DNA of 15,964 nucleotides from assembly GCA_030643245.1 (NCBI GenBank), contig DAOWME010000041.1, positions 1-15,964 of the forward strand, read 5' to 3'. Positions 6,497 through 14,731 of this stretch are shown in pieces. The first letter of the stretch is position 1; each line of letters begins with the position of its first letter. Source of the DNA: Deltaproteobacteria bacterium. Its GTDB lineage: Bacteria > Desulfobacterota > UBA8473. The notes below the pieces were generated by a model. It ran no database searches, was not told the origin of the DNA, and saw nothing but the letters and a program-made list of their open reading frames with translations. The position numbers and the translations under genes are program-made.

Positions 6497-7096
6497 TTAG
6501 CTCTCCAAGGATTTTTCATCTCTCATTCCCAATAGTCTATCGAGGATTATAGCCGCTGCCGATCTCACTGATAGGTGATAGTACTCAGTAGCCCCCCGGA
6601 TGGGGGCCAGCACATAATCCGAATCTTCGATAACATCTTCTGTCACACCCCAACCGGTCCCCAATAAGAGAAGGTAAGGTCTTGATCCTTCTTCAATAAG
6701 TTTTTTTAAATCTAAATAGTCGATGCTCCTCTCAAAGAGCTGGGCATCAGTAACCACTGTATGAGGTCTTATACCCCAGTCACTATGGATGTCCTCACAA
6801 ACTCTATCCAGTGAATCGGATATTGTAACCAACTTTAAGGCTTCCTTCCTCCTGGGATTATACTGGGCACCAAATCCCGATCTCCAGTGAAGAAGTATCC
6901 TCTCTGCCAATTTCTGTTGTTTCCTTAGGGGGGTAACTAAGTAGTATTTGCGTATCCCGTAAGTTCTAGCTGCTCGCGCAATGTCATGAATATCCACGCT
7001 GGTTAACGACGTAGAAACGACCTTCTTGTTTTTGTCGTAAACGGGGTAATGTAACAGGGCCAAATAGAGGTTTGCCGTTCTTGTCGTTTCTGCCAC
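6497..7096 (-). CDS. SPOUT-type RNA methyltransferase (COG4752/PF09936-like)
   Basis: This is a 199-residue protein that appears to belong to the RNA_Me_trans family typified by Thermotoga TM1570, predicted to methylate RNA with S-adenosylmethionine. The RNA target is not established as far as I know. It opens NLYLALLHYPVYDKN (9-23), then TSVDIHDIARAARTYGI (32-48). The trefoil-knot SAM-binding signature is LLLLGTGWGV (142-151), with PIRGATEYYHLSVRSA (165-180) close to the C-terminus, as in SPOUT enzymes. The start is GTG at 7096, sharing one base with the trmD stop (TAGTG). Sitting between trmD and rplS, in the place where many bacteria have no gene, it is probably co-made with ribosome and tRNA maturation factors. 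Assignment rests on motifs remembered from the family. Confidence 0.85.
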   Translation of the reverse strand: MAETTRTANLYLALLHYPVYDKNKKVVSTSLTSVDIHDIARAARTYGIRKYYLVTPLRKQQKLAERILLHWRSGFGAQYNPRRKEALKLVTISDSLDRVCEDIHSDWGIRPHTVVTDAQLFERSIDYLDLKKLIEEGSRPYLLLLGTGWGVTEDVIEDSDYVLAPIRGATEYYHLSVRSAAAIILDRLLGMRDEKSLES

Positions 7097-7845
7097 TACT
7101 TACTTGGGTCCGATTCCTTTCTCATCTCAGATAACAGGCTCAAATCCTCATCGGACAAGTCGATTTGTTCCAGGAGATCCGGACGTCTTTCCAAGGTTCT
7201 TTTAAGAGATTGCATGCGTCTCCATCTCTTGATCTCTCCATGATTACCGGAGAGGAGCACCTCCGGAACCTCTAAGCCTCTGTATTTCCTTGGGCGTGTA
7301 TATTGAGGGTATTCCAATAACCGGTTGGAGAATGACTCATCCTCTGGTGAACCCGGATTTCCTAAGACCCCAGGGATCAGTCTTGTAACAGTGTCAAGCA
7401 ATACCATTGCCGCCAGTTCTCCCCCGGAGAGTATGTAATCTCCAATGGAAATCTCATCGTCAACGTATTTTCTTACCCTTTCATCAACCCCCTCATACCT
7501 GCCGCAAATGATGACGATCTGTGACAGCCATGACAGCTTCAATGCGTACGCGTGATCAAAACTCTTTCCCTGAGGGGTCATTAGGATAATCCTTGATCCC
7601 TCAATCGGCGACGTCACCTTTTCAATACCCTCGATAATCAACTCCGGCTTCATTACCATACCCCGTCCGCCGCCATAGGGGTAATCATCCGCAGTGTGGT
7701 GTTTGTCTGATGAAAAGTCACGGAGGTCGTGAACCTCTATCTCAACCAGTCCCTTCTGTTGAGCTCTTTTCAGTATGCTCTCATTGAGTGGAGAAGGAAA
7801 CATATTCGGAAATAGTGTAAGGATATCAAATCTCACCATCTCCAA
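7096..7845 (-). CDS. trmD: tRNA (guanine-N1)-methyltransferase TrmD
   Basis: It methylates G37 next to the anticodon of tRNAs for Leu, Pro and Arg codons, preventing +1 frameshifts. It is a SPOUT enzyme of 249 residues. Motifs are FDILTLFPNMF (6-16), DDYPYGGGRGMVMKPE (53-68), LMTPQGK (88-94), CGRYEGVDERV (114-124) and ISIGDYILSGGELAA (132-146), with the catalytic aspartate region SPEDESF (166-172) containing D169. The TTG start at 7845 has GGAAGG five bases upstream. ATG 7839 and GTG 7836 are alternatives and homologues often begin at the last. The gene overlaps rimM by 10-20 bp depending on the start, so translation is likely coupled. Confidence 0.97.
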   Translation of the reverse strand: MEMVRFDILTLFPNMFPSPLNESILKRAQQKGLVEIEVHDLRDFSSDKHHTADDYPYGGGRGMVMKPELIIEGIEKVTSPIEGSRIILMTPQGKSFDHAYALKLSWLSQIVIICGRYEGVDERVRKYVDDEISIGDYILSGGELAAMVLLDTVTRLIPGVLGNPGSPEDESFSNRLLEYPQYTRPRKYRGLEVPEVLLSGNHGEIKRWRRMQSLKRTLERRPDLLEQIDLSDEDLSLLSEMRKESDPSK

Positions 7846-8350
7846 AAAGACCTTCCAAAGGACATACGATCATTGTTTTTTTTCCCACATCTATGTTGGT
7901 GACCACATCAGCAATCGCCGGGATTAGATATTCCTTTTCCTTTTTCCCAATGACGTATACGTCATTGCTCCCTGTCTGTAAAATTCTTTTGACCGTTCCA
8001 AGGAAGGTGCCGTTATCGGTGAATACCTCCAGACCGATAATGTCAAACCAATAATACTCATCTTCAGCGGGAGGGGGCAATTTGCTTTTTTCGACAAGGA
8101 TAGAAGCGCCGACGAGTTCTTTTGCTTCGCTGATTGAGGATACACCGTCGAGTTCCAGAAGGAGGACGTTCTTATGTGGCCCAATATGAGAAAGTTCGTA
8201 TCTTCTTATATCCCCTTTTCTGCCTTTTAGATACAGAAAATCCTGTGCGAAGAAGGTAGCATAAGATTCAGCATCGGAATGGACCCTCATTTTGCCCTCA
8301 GTCCCATGAGTGCCAATGATCTTTCCTATAACCAACAGGTCGTCTTCCAT
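7826..8350 (-). CDS. rimM: 16S rRNA processing protein RimM
   Basis: This is an assembly factor for the 30S head that binds ribosomal protein S19. The 174 residues show the two-barrel layout. The N-terminal RimM domain opens LLVIGKIIGTHGTEGKMRV (5-23) and includes ELDGVSSISEAKELVG (66-81). The C-terminal PRC barrel starts at EYYWFDIIGLEVF (98-110) and contains GTVKRILQTGSNDVYVI (118-134) and LIPAI (142-146). ATG 8350 lies 13 bp after the khpA stop. The order rpsP-khpA-rimM-trmD is classical for this operon. Confidence 0.96.
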   Translation of the reverse strand: MEDDLLVIGKIIGTHGTEGKMRVHSDAESYATFFAQDFLYLKGRKGDIRRYELSHIGPHKNVLLLELDGVSSISEAKELVGASILVEKSKLPPPAEDEYYWFDIIGLEVFTDNGTFLGTVKRILQTGSNDVYVIGKKEKEYLIPAIADVVTNIDVGKKTMIVCPLEGLFGDGEI

Positions 8351-8363
8351 GGTGAGAAAAATC

Positions 8364-8594
8364 TTACTCCAGGATTTCCAGCACGGACCTCTTTTTAATC
8401 TTTGTTGAGGCTGCAGACAGGATCGTTCTCATCGCCCTGGCTGTTCTTCCTTGTTTTCCGATAACCTTCCCCAGGTCCTCCTTTGCCACTTTCAACTCAA
8501 TGACTGAGGTCCTCTCACCTTCAACCTCTGAGACCACCACCTCATCAGGATTATCCACTAGTGCTTCAGCAATGTACTTAATCAAGTTCTTCAT
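8364..8594 (-). CDS. khpA: KH-domain RNA-binding protein KhpA
   Basis: This is a 76-residue single KH-domain protein of the KhpA (YlqC) family, which binds RNA and in some bacteria partners with KhpB/Jag. The domain covers the whole protein: MKNLIKYIAEALVDNPDEV (1-19), then the VIGKQGR loop (44-50) carrying the GxxG motif (G46-K-Q-G49), and a C-terminal helix and strand. The ATG overlaps the rpsP end by 17 bp. The position between rpsP and rimM is the family's standard setting, which strongly supports the call. Confidence 0.95.
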   Translation of the reverse strand: MKNLIKYIAEALVDNPDEVVVSEVEGERTSVIELKVAKEDLGKVIGKQGRTARAMRTILSAASTKIKKRSVLEILE

Positions 8595-8874
8595 CTTTAG
8601 TAACCTCCGCGCTTAATTTTGCTGTAAAATTTTTTAAGACTCCCTCCTTCTTTAAAATGCTCCGAACGGTTTGGGTTGGTTGGGCTCCCTTGGTCAACCA
8701 ATCCAGTATTCTCTCATCTTTGAGCTTTATCTCAGCAGGCTCCATGCACGGATTGTAGGTACCAACAACTTCGATGAACCTCCCATCTCTAGGGGCTCTG
8801 GCATCCGCCACCACTATTCTGTAAAAAGGTTTCTTCTTAGCCCCCTTCCTCGCCAATCTTATCTTAACAGGCAT
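8578..8874 (-). CDS. rpsP: 30S ribosomal protein S16
   Basis: This small-subunit protein is needed for 30S assembly. The 98 residues include the family start MPVKIRLARKGAKKKPFYRI (1-20), VVADARAPRDGRFIEVVGTYNP (21-42, given by its ends), LDWLTKGAQPTQTVRSIL (57-74) and an acidic C-terminal tail. An AGGAGG ribosome site lies about 10 bp before the ATG. It starts 34 bp after the ffh stop, in the same operon. Confidence 0.98.
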   Translation of the reverse strand: MPVKIRLARKGAKKKPFYRIVVADARAPRDGRFIEVVGTYNPCMEPAEIKLKDERILDWLTKGAQPTQTVRSILKKEGVLKNFTAKLSAEVTKDEELD

Positions 8875-8908
8875 GCTTTCACAACCTCCTATGTACCTGA
8901 TAGGGAAA

Positions 8909-10240
8909 TTAAGATGGAAGTATTTCTCCCCTGAATCCTCTCATCCCTTTTTTTGTAATTTTGTTTATCATCTTACGCATCTGGTTGAAGTTCTTAATGA
9001 GTCTATTCACATCCTGAACGCTGGTGCCACTCCCTTTTGCGATTCTCTTGCGACGGCTTCCATTCAAAATCGTATGCCTCAGCCTCTCTTCTTTCGTCAT
9101 GGAGTTGATAATAGCCTCGATCTTCACCAATTCCTTTTCATCAGGTTGTAAGCCTCTTAGAGCCTTAATTTTACTTATTCCCGGGATCATTCCGAAGATT
9201 TGCTCCAGTGAGCCCATCCTCTTTACCTGTTGGATCTGATCTTTAAAGTCTTCTAAAGTAAAGGTGTTTTTCCTTATCTTCTTCTCAAGTTCTACTGCCT
9301 TCTTCTCATCAAAGGTTGCCTGGGCCTTTTCTATGAGGGATAAAACATCTCCCATTCCCAAGATACGAGAAGCCATTCTGTCCGGAAAGAAAACTTCTAA
9401 GGCGTCAAGATGTTCGCCTGTACCCACAAACTTTATGGGCTTCCCTGTCACAGCCTTAATCGACAAAGCCGCCCCGCCCCTGGCATCACCATCCATTTTG
9501 GTAAGGATGACTCCGTCCATATCCAACATTTCATTAAATTTACCGGCTACATTTACAGCATCTTGACCGGTCATGGCATCGGCTACCAGGAGGATCTCGT
9601 TGGGCAATATGGTTTCTTTTATCGTTTGAAGTTCTTGCATCAATTCTTCATCTATGTGTAACCTTCCAGCCGTATCTATGAGCACTATATCATGGGCGCT
9701 GACACCGGCAAAGCTCACGGCGTTCTTGCAGATGACAAGTGGGTTTTCATCCTGTTTAGGTTCATATGTATCAACCTTCAGTTGCTGCCCCAGTTTCTGC
9801 AACTGGTCTATGGCTGCCGGACGAGACACATCAGCAGGGACCATATAGGGGTTATGACTCTTCTCTTTCAAGAATTTGGCTAGCTTGCCAACGGTTGTTG
9901 TTTTGCCAGACCCCTGCAATCCAACAAACATCATTGATATTGGACGTCTCCCGGACAGTTTCAGTTGGGAATTCTCTCCTCCTAAGAGGGAAGTGAGTTC
10001 CGTATTAACGATCTTGATCAACTGCTGAGCAGGAGTAAGACTGTTCAACACCTCTTTTCCTAATGCTTTTACTCTAATGGCTTCGATGAAGTCCTTTGCT
10101 ACTCTGAAATTTACATCTGCCTCCAGAAGGACGAGACGAATCTCCCTAAGGACATCCTTAATGTTTTGTTCACTGAGCTTACCGTGGCCCCTCAGTTTTT
10201 TAAATACTGTGTTGAGCCTTTCCGTCAAACTGTCGAACAC
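8909..10240 (-). CDS. ffh: Signal recognition particle GTPase Ffh (SRP54)
   Basis: It binds signal sequences on ribosomes and 4.5S RNA and delivers membrane proteins to FtsY. I place the start at GTG 10240 (MFDSLTERLN), with a GGAGGAG ribosome site six bases upstream. An ATG at 10276 would add 12 residues without family similarity. The 443 residues comprise the N domain (1-90), the GTPase with P-loop GLQGSGKTTT (107-116), DVSRPAAIDQL (138-148), DTAGRL (189-194) and TKMDGDARGGAALS (247-260), and the M domain (about 300-435) with MIPGI (351-355) and the RNA-binding helix-turn GSRRKRIAKGSGTSVQDVNR (394-413). The tail after 435 is short and lacks the Met/Gly-rich end found in many homologues. It is the first gene of the operon running to yraN. 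Confidence 0.97.
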   Translation of the reverse strand: MFDSLTERLNTVFKKLRGHGKLSEQNIKDVLREIRLVLLEADVNFRVAKDFIEAIRVKALGKEVLNSLTPAQQLIKIVNTELTSLLGGENSQLKLSGRRPISMMFVGLQGSGKTTTVGKLAKFLKEKSHNPYMVPADVSRPAAIDQLQKLGQQLKVDTYEPKQDENPLVICKNAVSFAGVSAHDIVLIDTAGRLHIDEELMQELQTIKETILPNEILLVADAMTGQDAVNVAGKFNEMLDMDGVILTKMDGDARGGAALSIKAVTGKPIKFVGTGEHLDALEVFFPDRMASRILGMGDVLSLIEKAQATFDEKKAVELEKKIRKNTFTLEDFKDQIQQVKRMGSLEQIFGMIPGISKIKALRGLQPDEKELVKIEAIINSMTKEERLRHTILNGSRRKRIAKGSGTSVQDVNRLIKNFNQMRKMINKITKKGMRGFRGEILPS

Positions 10241-10298
10241 AAACTCTCCTCCGCAAAAATGAGTATTTAGATTCAATAGTTACAAGTACAAAGTGGCT

Positions 10299-10327
10299 AA
10301 GTTAAATGATTTTTCATGATTTGTCAA
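10299..10327 (-). promoter_or_regulatory. Candidate sigma-70 promoter for the ffh operon
   Basis: Reverse strand: TTGACA (10327-10322), 17-bp spacer, TAACTT (10304-10299). The -35 box is a consensus match and the spacing ideal, but the -10 box is weak (three of six). It would give a leader of about 50 nt before the ffh GTG. It is the only good candidate in the 170-bp gap between ffh and the MITE copy. Confidence 0.5.
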
Positions 10328-10414
10328 GGGAAAATAGCAGTTCTCAGCAATTCTAATATGATCAGTACAATGCCCTATTTGCTCAATGCTATGTTCAGGG
10401 TTGTGATCAACTTA

Positions 10415-10595
10415 GGGACGTGGCCGAAATAACTTTCTCAAATTGGCGCTCAGATTTAGGTTAGATTTGTTCGATCTGAAAATACAAAACCACAGGAATA
10501 GTTTTGCCTATTTCGAGGATTTTGTGTTTGAAGATCAGGCAAAGATGGCCTGAAGATGAGATGCATAGTTGGGGAAGTTATTTCGGCCACGTCCC
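10415..10595 (+). mobile_element. MITE-like element, copy 2 (complete, truncates a gene)
   Basis: It has the same 179-bp core as copy 1 (10416-10594), in the same orientation. The ends extend one further base to GGGAC...GTCCC, and 21 of 22 terminal positions pair. TTA stands immediately outside both ends (10412-10414 and 10596-10598), a possible 3-bp target duplication. The right end interrupts the reading frame of a cyclic-nucleotide-binding protein. Internal sequence differs from copy 1 mainly next to the right terminal repeat. No coding capacity for a transposase. Confidence 0.85.
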
Positions 10596-10723
10596 TTAAT
10601 GGTTTCCTCATCCGCTTTTCTCAATCTGGTGCAAACCAATCGAGCAATGTCCATGATTTTTCTGATCTCTTCTTCGTTCAGATCGGCGAACACAGAAATC
10701 TCTTTGAAAAAAGCAACCCCCAT
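10596..10723 (-). pseudogene. Start of a cyclic-nucleotide-binding-domain gene, truncated by the MITE
   Basis: The frame from ATG 10723 reads MGVAFFKEISVFADLNEEEI then RKIMDIARLVCTRLRKADEETI. This resembles the opening of Crp/Fnr-type cNMP-binding domains (typically 'L-K-x-(I/V)-P-x-F-x-x-L-(S/N)-E-E-E-(I/L)'), where a GEVIFREGD-like strand should come next. Instead the frame enters the MITE at 10595, adds about 20 meaningless residues (GRGRNNFPNYASHLQAIFA) and stops at 10537-10535. Beyond the element, no continuation of the domain is found in 10277-10414, so the rest was lost or moved. The gene lies 44 bp after malQ on the same strand and probably belonged to that operon. The family call rests on some 40 residues. 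Confidence 0.6.
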
Positions 10724-10767
10724 TCTCTGGAAAAATATACAGGGGCGGGCCACTGATGAAGAAGGAC

Positions 10768-12264
10768 CTATGTCCTTCCATAAATCTCCGTCATTTCCAA
10801 AAGCCTCCTGGAAAGCCGGGGTGTTAGTTGTGCTGGTAAAAGTCTCCACTGCCAATTGCCCTGTGTTGTGGCGGGTCGATTCATCCGGGCCTCTTCACCG
10901 ATCCCTAAAATATCCTGCACAGGCAGGATGACCGTGTCTGCAACAGACATCATGGTGAGTCTTATGAACTCCCAGTGAATCTCCTCCGCTGGCGCCTCAC
11001 GCCCCAGGTACCGGTAAAATCTCTGTACCTCCTTGCTAGTTGCCTCGTTTTCAAACCACCCCCTTACAGTGTTGTTGTCATGAGTCCCTGTATACATAAC
11101 GCAGTTTCTTGCGAGGTTATGGGGTATATAGGGATTAGCGGGAAAATCCTCACCGAAGGCGAAGAGAAGCACCTTTATGCCGGGAAAATCGAAACGCCTT
11201 ACTACTTCCCTCACATCCGGGGTGATGAACCCAAGGTCCTCCGCAATTACGGGGAGATAGGGGAACCTTTTAAGGAGGACACCGAAGAAGTCCTCTGCAG
11301 GCGCTTCAACCCACCTTCCGTTTATTGCAGTGCTTTCGCCTGCGGGAACTTCCCAGTACCCCACAAGGCCACGGAAATGGTCAAGCCTCACCAGGTCGAA
11401 GAGTTTCATCTGATGTTCTGCTCTGTGAATCCACCACGCGTAGCCTGTGCTCTTGAGCGTTTCCCAACGGTAAACGGGATTCCCCCAAAGCTGTCCGGTC
11501 TTACTGAAATAATCAGGTGGCACACCGGCAACGACATAAGGTCTTTTCTCCTCATCCAATTTGAATATCTCGGGGTTTACCCATAGATCTGTGCTGTTAT
11601 AGTCCACATAAATTGGCATGTCTCCGATGATCTGGATACTCTTTTGATTGCAATATGCTTTGAAGGCGGACCACTGCTTAAAGAATATATACTGGATGAA
11701 TTTCTCCATCTCTATTCTTTCGTGGAGTTGCTTTTTAAGTGATTGGAGCGCACCCCTTTCCCTGTCCCGTATTTCAGGAGGCCACTCACTCCAGACCCTT
11801 CCAGGGAAATGGGCCTTAAGCGCAACAAAGAGGGTAAAGTCCTCCAGCCAATGGGCATTGTCCCCGCAGAACGTTTCATAATCATGATTATCCGTGATTT
11901 TCCTAAAAGACTCATATGCCCGGTAAAAAATCCTTTTTTTGTAAGGTATAATCGTTTCATAGTCGACCCGTTGCTCGGGAAAATCAGACAGGGGTTCAAC
12001 GTCTTCTCTGGCAAGCAGGCCGTCGCGAACGAGAAGCTCCGGGCTGATAAACAATGGGTTGCCGGCAAAGGCCGACATACTATGGTAGGGCGAGTTGGCA
12101 TAAGCGGGTTCTGTGGGGTTTAAGGCGAGGATTTGCCAGAAGCCCTGTTTTGTCTCAGCAAGAAAATCCGCAAACTTGTAAGCCCATGGCCCCAGATCTC
12201 CAATCCCGAAGGGTGAGGGAAGGGATGATATATGAAGGAGCAGACCGCTTCCTCTTCTATTCAT
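10768..12264 (-). CDS. malQ: 4-alpha-glucanotransferase (amylomaltase, GH77)
   Basis: It transfers alpha-1,4-glucan segments between chains, releasing glucose, in glycogen or maltodextrin metabolism in the cytoplasm. The 498 residues match bacterial MalQ of the short (Thermus/Aquifex) type. The start MNRRGSGLLLHISSLPSPFG (1-20) is the family N-terminus, so ATG 12264 is preferred to ATG 12288. Catalytic residues are D295 in VRLDHFRG (nucleophile), E342 in IAEDLG (acid/base) and D396 in GTHDNNT. NSPYHSMSAFAGNP (57-70) and IGDMPIYV (213-220) are also conserved. The gene overlaps the GH57 stop by 8 bp, with a nine-G run just before its ATG serving as the ribosome-site region. Confidence 0.96.
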   Translation of the reverse strand: MNRRGSGLLLHISSLPSPFGIGDLGPWAYKFADFLAETKQGFWQILALNPTEPAYANSPYHSMSAFAGNPLFISPELLVRDGLLAREDVEPLSDFPEQRVDYETIIPYKKRIFYRAYESFRKITDNHDYETFCGDNAHWLEDFTLFVALKAHFPGRVWSEWPPEIRDRERGALQSLKKQLHERIEMEKFIQYIFFKQWSAFKAYCNQKSIQIIGDMPIYVDYNSTDLWVNPEIFKLDEEKRPYVVAGVPPDYFSKTGQLWGNPVYRWETLKSTGYAWWIHRAEHQMKLFDLVRLDHFRGLVGYWEVPAGESTAINGRWVEAPAEDFFGVLLKRFPYLPVIAEDLGFITPDVREVVRRFDFPGIKVLLFAFGEDFPANPYIPHNLARNCVMYTGTHDNNTVRGWFENEATSKEVQRFYRYLGREAPAEEIHWEFIRLTMMSVADTVILPVQDILGIGEEARMNRPATTQGNWQWRLLPAQLTPRLSRRLLEMTEIYGRT

Positions 12265-14716
12265 TTCCCCCCCCCTCGCCCCCATCACGAACCTTCACAT
12301 GCAACTGACGCCCCAATTTATGAAAAGCTTCCAGCCACTTCTCGTATCCTTCCTCTCCATTTTCTCCTTTCTCTTCGACCGCTCCAAGAATGTCCTGGCC
12401 TAACTTGAAGTAGATATTCTGTGACCTTGACAGGTCCAAATCTAACTGGAGTGAGTTCAACAACCTGAGAGTATGTTCCAGTTCCCGGAGCAGCAAGAGA
12501 TCTTCAGGGTTCCAGATGAGATCCTCCATTAATGTGTTAACCATTGAACTCGCCGCAAAGCCCAAAGTTGGTTTATCTATCTCAACAACCCATTTCGTGA
12601 CCTCATCTATCAAACTTTCTAACTTATCCAGATCCGGCTTCTCTGCTTCCAGAACTTCCTTCATATCTCTGTTGAGGACAAATTCGGTGGCTGCAACGAA
12701 CGGTTTTGGAAACGGCATGCCGATCCCTTGGAGAAAATTCATTATCGTGTAATTTTCCTCATATATGTGACGGAACAGAAGCTCCACTTCATCCAGGGTT
12801 GAACTGAGAATATGATTTAAGACCTTTCTTTGTTCATCCCTGACGAGATGTCGCAGAGAATAGTTGTTCACACCAAAGTGCTTATCTATAAGCTTTATGA
12901 GCTCGGGCACATCTCCCCTGTCAAAAGCCTCCTTTATTTCCGCATACATGATTGAGAACCCTTCCTCGTCCGTATAATGTCTAGACCCGCCATTGACGTT
13001 GTGATCGCCCAGGTGGAGTACGACATATGCTACACGTTCCTCTTCCCAGGTTATGTCTGAAGTTATAGTGCTCTTCCCTATAGCTAGCCTCAGCCTCCCG
13101 GCCTCCATCAAATCGCAGGCATCTTTGCTTGCTGTGTAGGAATATACAGAGGCGATTTCGGGACACTCTTCAAAGAGTGAAAATATGGCTTGGTCAGCAG
13201 CAACCCTGATCAGGTTGAGCATCGCAGGTTTAACAAATTCCTCGTACACCTTTCTACCGTTTGCCAGCTCCGGGATGTTCGTGCGGGCCTTCTCGATAAC
13301 AGAAAGGTATTCTTCTTCTATTGGTCTGTTCGATAGTTCCTCTGCTAGTTGCATTGTCCTTGCTGCATATCGCATGATCTGGGTAGTCTCAATCCCTGAC
13401 ATCTCATCGAAAAACCACCCGCAACTGGTAAACATGAGCATCGCATTTCTCTGCATTTCCAGTAGCTTTAGAACCCTTATCTCCCCTTCTGTTGATAGGG
13501 GCTTGGTGGCGTGTTGTTCAAAGAACCACTTCGTATTCTCACGTGACCTGTCCGATATGACATCTATGTAGCTGTCTCTCGCTTCCCACGGGTCTTCAAG
13601 GTATCTTGACGCCTCCTCTTCGTAAAGGGGGGCTATCCTGTCCCTCAGTCCGTCCATAGCCTCTCTCAGAGGTTCCCTCCATGCCTGGGTCCATCCAGGG
13701 TGTTTCCCTGAGTTGCATCCGCAATCGCTTCTCCATCTTTCTACACCATGGACGCAGCTCCAGGACGAGTTCTCAAGGATTTCCACCAGATGGGTTGGCG
13801 GGTGCTTCTCGAGATACTCCCCATAGTTGGTTATTATTGCAAGGTTATTTGACTGTATGAAATGAAGGCAGTAGGCCAGTGCCATATCTCCAAAGCGATG
13901 GTGGTGCCCGAAAGTTTCACCATCCGTTGCAACGTTTACGAGCTGGGGTTTTTGGGTGTCCTCGGCAAAGGCGGAGATTAACCTCTTGGCAAAGCCTTCT
14001 CCGCTATTTAAAAGGTTGCCAAAGGAAGCATCACGAGAAATGGGGTCATTGTAGAAAAACAGGTTTATGACCCTTCCGGATGGAAGGATACAGAGGTAAG
14101 GCATCGTTGTATCAACCTTTACGACACTCACATCTTCCCATTTTACAATGCCTTCTCTCTTTCTTACTCTTTTAGCCTGCGTTGGGGAGAGGATAGTGAA
14201 CCTTATTCCAAACTCTGCCAGCACTTCGAGACTCTCCAGGTCAACGGCGGTCTCCGGAAGCCACATCCCTTCAGGGAACCTCCCGAACCTCTTTTCAAAG
14301 TCACGTACCCCCCACTTCACCTGGGTGTACTTATCCCTTTTGTTTGCCAGGGGCATTATGATATGGTTGTAAACTTGGGAAATCGCGGACCCGTGTCCGG
14401 AGAACCTTTCAATACTCACCCTGTCCGCATCGAGGATGTCTTCGTAAATTTCCGGTTTATGTTTCTCCATCCAGGAAAGAAGAGTCGGTCCGAAGTTAAA
14501 ACTCATCGTTGCGTAGTTGTTGACTATGTTAATGATCCTTCCTCTGGGCTCCAGGATACGAGAGGCTGCATTTGTAGCATAGCACTCTGCGGCTATCTTC
14601 TCATTCCAGTCGTGGTACGGATAGGCTCCATCCTGAAGCTCAATCTCTTCAAGCCAGGGGTTTTCCCTGGGGGGCTGGTAGAAGTGCCCATGGATGCATA
14701 TATACTTCTCCTTCAA
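12257..14716 (-). CDS. GH57 family alpha-glucan enzyme, DUF3536-type
   Basis: This is an 819-residue glycoside hydrolase of family GH57, which includes alpha-amylases, amylopullulanases and branching enzymes. The N-terminal half is the catalytic barrel: HGHFYQPPRENPW (9-21, region I), FSGHGSAISQVYNHIIMPLA (105-124), EGMWLPETA (149-157) with the presumed nucleophile E155, and ATDGETFGHHHRFGD (263-277) with the presumed acid/base D265. The C-terminal half (from about 400) is mostly helical and fits the DUF3536 architecture. No signal peptide is seen, so it is probably cytoplasmic. The start is TTG 14716 with a GGAGG ribosome site about 9 bp upstream; no nearby ATG keeps region I intact. Coupling with malQ suggests storage-glucan turnover or synthesis. 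The exact specificity is unknown. Confidence 0.93.
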   Translation of the reverse strand: MKEKYICIHGHFYQPPRENPWLEEIELQDGAYPYHDWNEKIAAECYATNAASRILEPRGRIINIVNNYATMSFNFGPTLLSWMEKHKPEIYEDILDADRVSIERFSGHGSAISQVYNHIIMPLANKRDKYTQVKWGVRDFEKRFGRFPEGMWLPETAVDLESLEVLAEFGIRFTILSPTQAKRVRKREGIVKWEDVSVVKVDTTMPYLCILPSGRVINLFFYNDPISRDASFGNLLNSGEGFAKRLISAFAEDTQKPQLVNVATDGETFGHHHRFGDMALAYCLHFIQSNNLAIITNYGEYLEKHPPTHLVEILENSSWSCVHGVERWRSDCGCNSGKHPGWTQAWREPLREAMDGLRDRIAPLYEEEASRYLEDPWEARDSYIDVISDRSRENTKWFFEQHATKPLSTEGEIRVLKLLEMQRNAMLMFTSCGWFFDEMSGIETTQIMRYAARTMQLAEELSNRPIEEEYLSVIEKARTNIPELANGRKVYEEFVKPAMLNLIRVAADQAIFSLFEECPEIASVYSYTASKDACDLMEAGRLRLAIGKSTITSDITWEEERVAYVVLHLGDHNVNGGSRHYTDEEGFSIMYAEIKEAFDRGDVPELIKLIDKHFGVNNYSLRHLVRDEQRKVLNHILSSTLDEVELLFRHIYEENYTIMNFLQGIGMPFPKPFVAATEFVLNRDMKEVLEAEKPDLDKLESLIDEVTKWVVEIDKPTLGFAASSMVNTLMEDLIWNPEDLLLLRELEHTLRLLNSLQLDLDLSRSQNIYFKLGQDILGAVEEKGENGEEGYEKWLEAFHKLGRQLHVKVRDGGEGGGNE
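12267..12275 (-). repeat. Nine-G homopolymer at the GH57-malQ junction
   Basis: A run of nine C on the plus strand (G on the coding strand) lies in the last codons of the GH57 gene (…EGGGNE*) and two bases before the malQ ATG. Such runs slip readily. A change of one base would alter the last residues and the stop of the GH57 protein and the ribosome-site spacing of malQ. Confidence 0.8.
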
Positions 14717-14731
14717 GGGATCCCCTCCTTA

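Noticed and set aside
8875..8908. Terminator or promoter between ffh and rpsP
   Set aside because: The 34-bp gap holds only the rpsP ribosome site. No stem-loop with a T-run and no promoter pair is visible, so one operon is assumed.
10535..10855. Long reverse-strand frame reaching from the MITE into malQ
   Set aside because: The part above 10768 is only the shadow of the malQ 3' end. The genuine coding signal starts at ATG 10723 and was annotated as a truncated gene.
10975..11586. 203-codon plus-strand frame opposite malQ
   Set aside because: It lies fully inside malQ, whose catalytic motifs prove the reverse-strand reading. No family resemblance or ribosome site.
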